In this document: positions 62,295-64,000 of the stretch, in pieces
Layout of the letters: every line of letters begins with the position of its first letter
Numbering within the stretch: the stretch's first letter is position 1
Source of the DNA: Candidatus Poribacteria bacterium
Lineage (GTDB): Bacteria > Poribacteria > WGA-4E > WGA-3G
Assembly: GCA_022827225.1 (NCBI GenBank)
Contig: JAJDTJ010000129.1
Location: 124,001 to 188,000, forward strand
DNA length: 64,000 nucleotides
Direction: 5' to 3'
The notes under the pieces: model-generated
What the model was told of the DNA's origin: nothing
Databases searched by the model: none
Seen by the model: only the letters and a program-made list of their open reading frames with translations
Program-made: the position numbers and the translations under genes

Positions 62295-63794
62295 TTGGAA
62301 ATTACACATATACAAAATCATACGCGGTGGAAACCGATAGCGAGGACTGTTTTAACAACGTGTTTGTTGTTTATTCTTGGATGTCTACTGATGCTGGGTT
62401 CGTGCACGATGCCGGGTGGCAATCAGAAGATTAGCAAGATCCGTCTCTCCATCCAAAATACGCTGCCCATCAAGCGAAAAAATGTGCCGATTGTGCTAAC
62501 CGGAACCGAACTCCGAAACGTCAGCCCTGACTTTTCCTTTAAAGCGTATTCGGTTGTCACGGGGGAAGCTCCGCGGGAAGTGATGATACCGGCACAAGCG
62601 GACGATTTGGACTACGATGGCGAACTGGATCAACTCTGTTTCTTGCTGAACTTAGCAGATGGAGAGACGAAAGAGGTATCCATTCTTTACGATCCGAGTG
62701 TGAGAGCGACCCTAACACTCGACATCAACAAGCAGACGCGGGCGGCTATCTTTCCGGAACTGAACGCGGTGGCGGCAATGGAATCCAATTTGATAGCGTA
62801 TCTACTGAAACCGGACGGTGCGTTCATCGCGTACGGTAAAAAACGGATGAAACGCTTCAGCCTCAACACAATGTTCCAAGCGGAATTGGATTATGAAGGA
62901 AGTCCGATCTCACCTGAACTCAGAAATCATTTTCAGAGTAACGGCATAGTGCTTTCTCAACAGGTTCAAAAAGAGGTCGCAAAACCTGAACAACAGTGGA
63001 TCTTACGTGATCTTGAGAATCAAGAGACCTACTTTGTGCGTAAATCCTACAACAGTGAGGTTTCGAGCCTCGGACAGCCGACTGCCACAGAAGCTCACTT
63101 AGATGTTGTTCAATCAATAGGCTTATCGCTGAATGCGCTTCTCAACTCTGAAACCACGGATGTGGTCCCACTGAATTCTACTGAAGGCTTAATCGGCTGC
63201 GGCGGAATAGCATTGTGGGATAAGACATCGGAAACGATGGTGCCGTTACCACCAGAGGGCGATTACATCCGGATCCTTGCAAACGGGGCAATTCGATCTA
63301 TTGTTCAGCGCGTTGTTCCTGAATGGGATATTGGCGGTGAGACGCGGCGGTTAACGTCAACAACCTTCGTCTACGGAGAGAACCCGTGGATTGAGCATCA
63401 CGTGCATATCGACGGAAATCTACCCACGAATTACGCTATCGCCACAGGTATTCCGAATCTACAGGGTAGAAATGAGATAGACAGAGAACAAGGGGCGGTA
63501 TGGAGTTGGGGGACAGACCCCAGGGGAATGCACACGCTCGGTATCGCACTCATGGTACCTGTTGGGCGCGAGGTAGCGTTTATCGCCCGAACGGATGCTT
63601 CCGAAAAACCGATTTTACCGGTTATTCTGACACCGGACGCGAATGGTAGACTCAGCTATCGTACGTTCGCGATTTGGGGGGGCGGTATTGATGGGTTTGA
63701 GACGGAAGCCGATTTCGCGGGGCATATCCAGGTTACGACAACAGCATTGACGACACCGCCAGTCATCAAGTTTTTGCCTCCCGAAGAGAAATAG
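62295..63794 (+). CDS. DUF4861-like lipoprotein
   Basis: A 499-residue exported protein. The N terminus CLLFILGCLLMLGSCTMPGG has a lipobox-like LGSC. The first domain resembles DUF4861 (RLSIQNTLPIKRKNVPIVL, DDLDYDGELDQLCFLLNLAD). The rest is beta-rich with blocks such as GGETRRLTSTTFVYGENPWIEHHV and AVWSWGTDPRGMHTLGIALM. The family occurs in carbohydrate-use loci of Bacteroidetes and similar bacteria, function unproven. It starts with TTG (62295) after a GGAG supplied by the repeat. An alternative ATG 35 residues on would lose the signal sequence. Confidence 0.65.
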   Translation: MEITHIQNHTRWKPIARTVLTTCLLFILGCLLMLGSCTMPGGNQKISKIRLSIQNTLPIKRKNVPIVLTGTELRNVSPDFSFKAYSVVTGEAPREVMIPAQADDLDYDGELDQLCFLLNLADGETKEVSILYDPSVRATLTLDINKQTRAAIFPELNAVAAMESNLIAYLLKPDGAFIAYGKKRMKRFSLNTMFQAELDYEGSPISPELRNHFQSNGIVLSQQVQKEVAKPEQQWILRDLENQETYFVRKSYNSEVSSLGQPTATEAHLDVVQSIGLSLNALLNSETTDVVPLNSTEGLIGCGGIALWDKTSETMVPLPPEGDYIRILANGAIRSIVQRVVPEWDIGGETRRLTSTTFVYGENPWIEHHVHIDGNLPTNYAIATGIPNLQGRNEIDREQGAVWSWGTDPRGMHTLGIALMVPVGREVAFIARTDASEKPILPVILTPDANGRLSYRTFAIWGGGIDGFETEADFAGHIQVTTTALTTPPVIKFLPPEEK

Positions 63795-63820
63795 CGTCGC
63801 GTCAATTATTGGAGAAAACA

Positions 63821-64000
63821 ATGCTTATCAAGGAAGAGTGTCTACAACTTATGGCGAACCAGCGTACAGACGAGATCGTTATAACGACGATGGGTAGCAG
63901 TGTGCCGTGGGGCAAAATATCGACACACCGGTTGGATTTCGCATCTGTCGGGAGTGCCATGGGGCACGCCGCTGATTTCGCACTCGGTATCGCACTCGCC
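63821..64000 (+). CDS. Thiamine pyrophosphate-dependent decarboxylase-like protein, N-terminal part (runs off window)
   Basis: About 60 residues to the window edge. The start MLIKEECLQLMANQRTDEIV has a GGAGA site. The segment ASVGSAMGHAADFALGIALA matches the TPP-binding region of sulfopyruvate or phosphonopyruvate decarboxylase beta-type subunits (GSMGHA...LGLALA). The substrate cannot be judged from this fragment. Confidence 0.65.
   Translation, partial: MLIKEECLQLMANQRTDEIVITTMGSSVPWGKISTHRLDFASVGSAMGHAADFALGIALA

Noticed and set aside
62990..63060. Similarity of QQWILRDLENQETYFVRK in the DUF4861-like protein to the AspRS insert (W-L-x-D-x-E-N-x-x-T-Y)
   Set aside because: The match is about 18 residues with several changes and no wider similarity; it may be chance and was not used for annotation.

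Overview
The window reads as chromosomal DNA from an uncultured, heterotrophic bacterium. The gene mix (five PhyH-type dioxygenases, LamG and ThuA secreted proteins, SUMF1-like protein, sulfatase, pectate lyase, Gfo/Idh/MocA oxidoreductase, DUF362, Uma2 proteins) is the kind found in Candidatus Poribacteria and similar sponge- or marine-associated lineages. That placement is inference from content; there is no rRNA here to test it. Starts are ATG with some GTG/TTG, Shine-Dalgarno sites are recognisable, and several promoters match the TTGACA-N17-TATAAT pattern. No rRNA, tRNA, CRISPR array or prophage was seen.

Layout. 1-11 kb (minus strand): the 5' part of aspS with a 74-residue insertion, a transporter/aminopropyltransferase/TPR fusion, an AAA ATPase-nuclease protein, a TrmJ-like methyltransferase and a 1372-residue secreted ThuA/DUF6797/LamG/propeller protein. 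11-15 kb (plus): a 690-bp regulatory intergenic region, then gap, tpiA (no pgk between them), secG, a small membrane protein and a deleted DNA adenine methylase. 15-27 kb: a glucuronate-isomerase-like protein, a MazG-like protein, then a five-gene minus-strand cluster holding two circularly permuted ATP-grasp proteins, two alpha-E domains (one alone, one fused), two transglutaminases and one DUF2126 module. This is the best candidate for an uncharacterised biosynthetic system in the window.

27-38 kb: thiO, PhyH genes (including a tandem pair), a SUMF1-domain protein, two LamG proteins with the same C-terminal tail, a family-10 pectate lyase, a truncated restriction/methylase-type gene and a 160-bp MITE-like element. 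38-50 kb: DUF362, two Uma2 proteins, an acyl-CoA synthetase-like enzyme, a cysteine desulfurase, an oxidoreductase, a discoidin-like lipoprotein, a metallo-beta-lactamase/cupin fusion, a type I sulfatase and a fifth PhyH gene. 50-64 kb: argS (class I HIGH motif changed to NIVS), a class III aminotransferase, mtnP, an RNase Z-like enzyme, a membrane protein, a TPR lipoprotein, a dehydrogenase, a sugar nucleotidyltransferase, a membrane glycosyltransferase, a class V aminotransferase, a DUF4861-like lipoprotein and the start of a TPP enzyme.

A second theme is dispersed short repeats. At least four families recur in the spacers: units like GGCTGTCGGCT, units like GTTATCAGTTATCAG / ATAAGTTATAAG, inverted repeats bounded by CGTAGGG, and a CTGAAAGATTTTTCGGAG module. 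Some members lie inside coding sequence or supply stop codons. All functional calls rest on reading motifs by eye; no database search was run.
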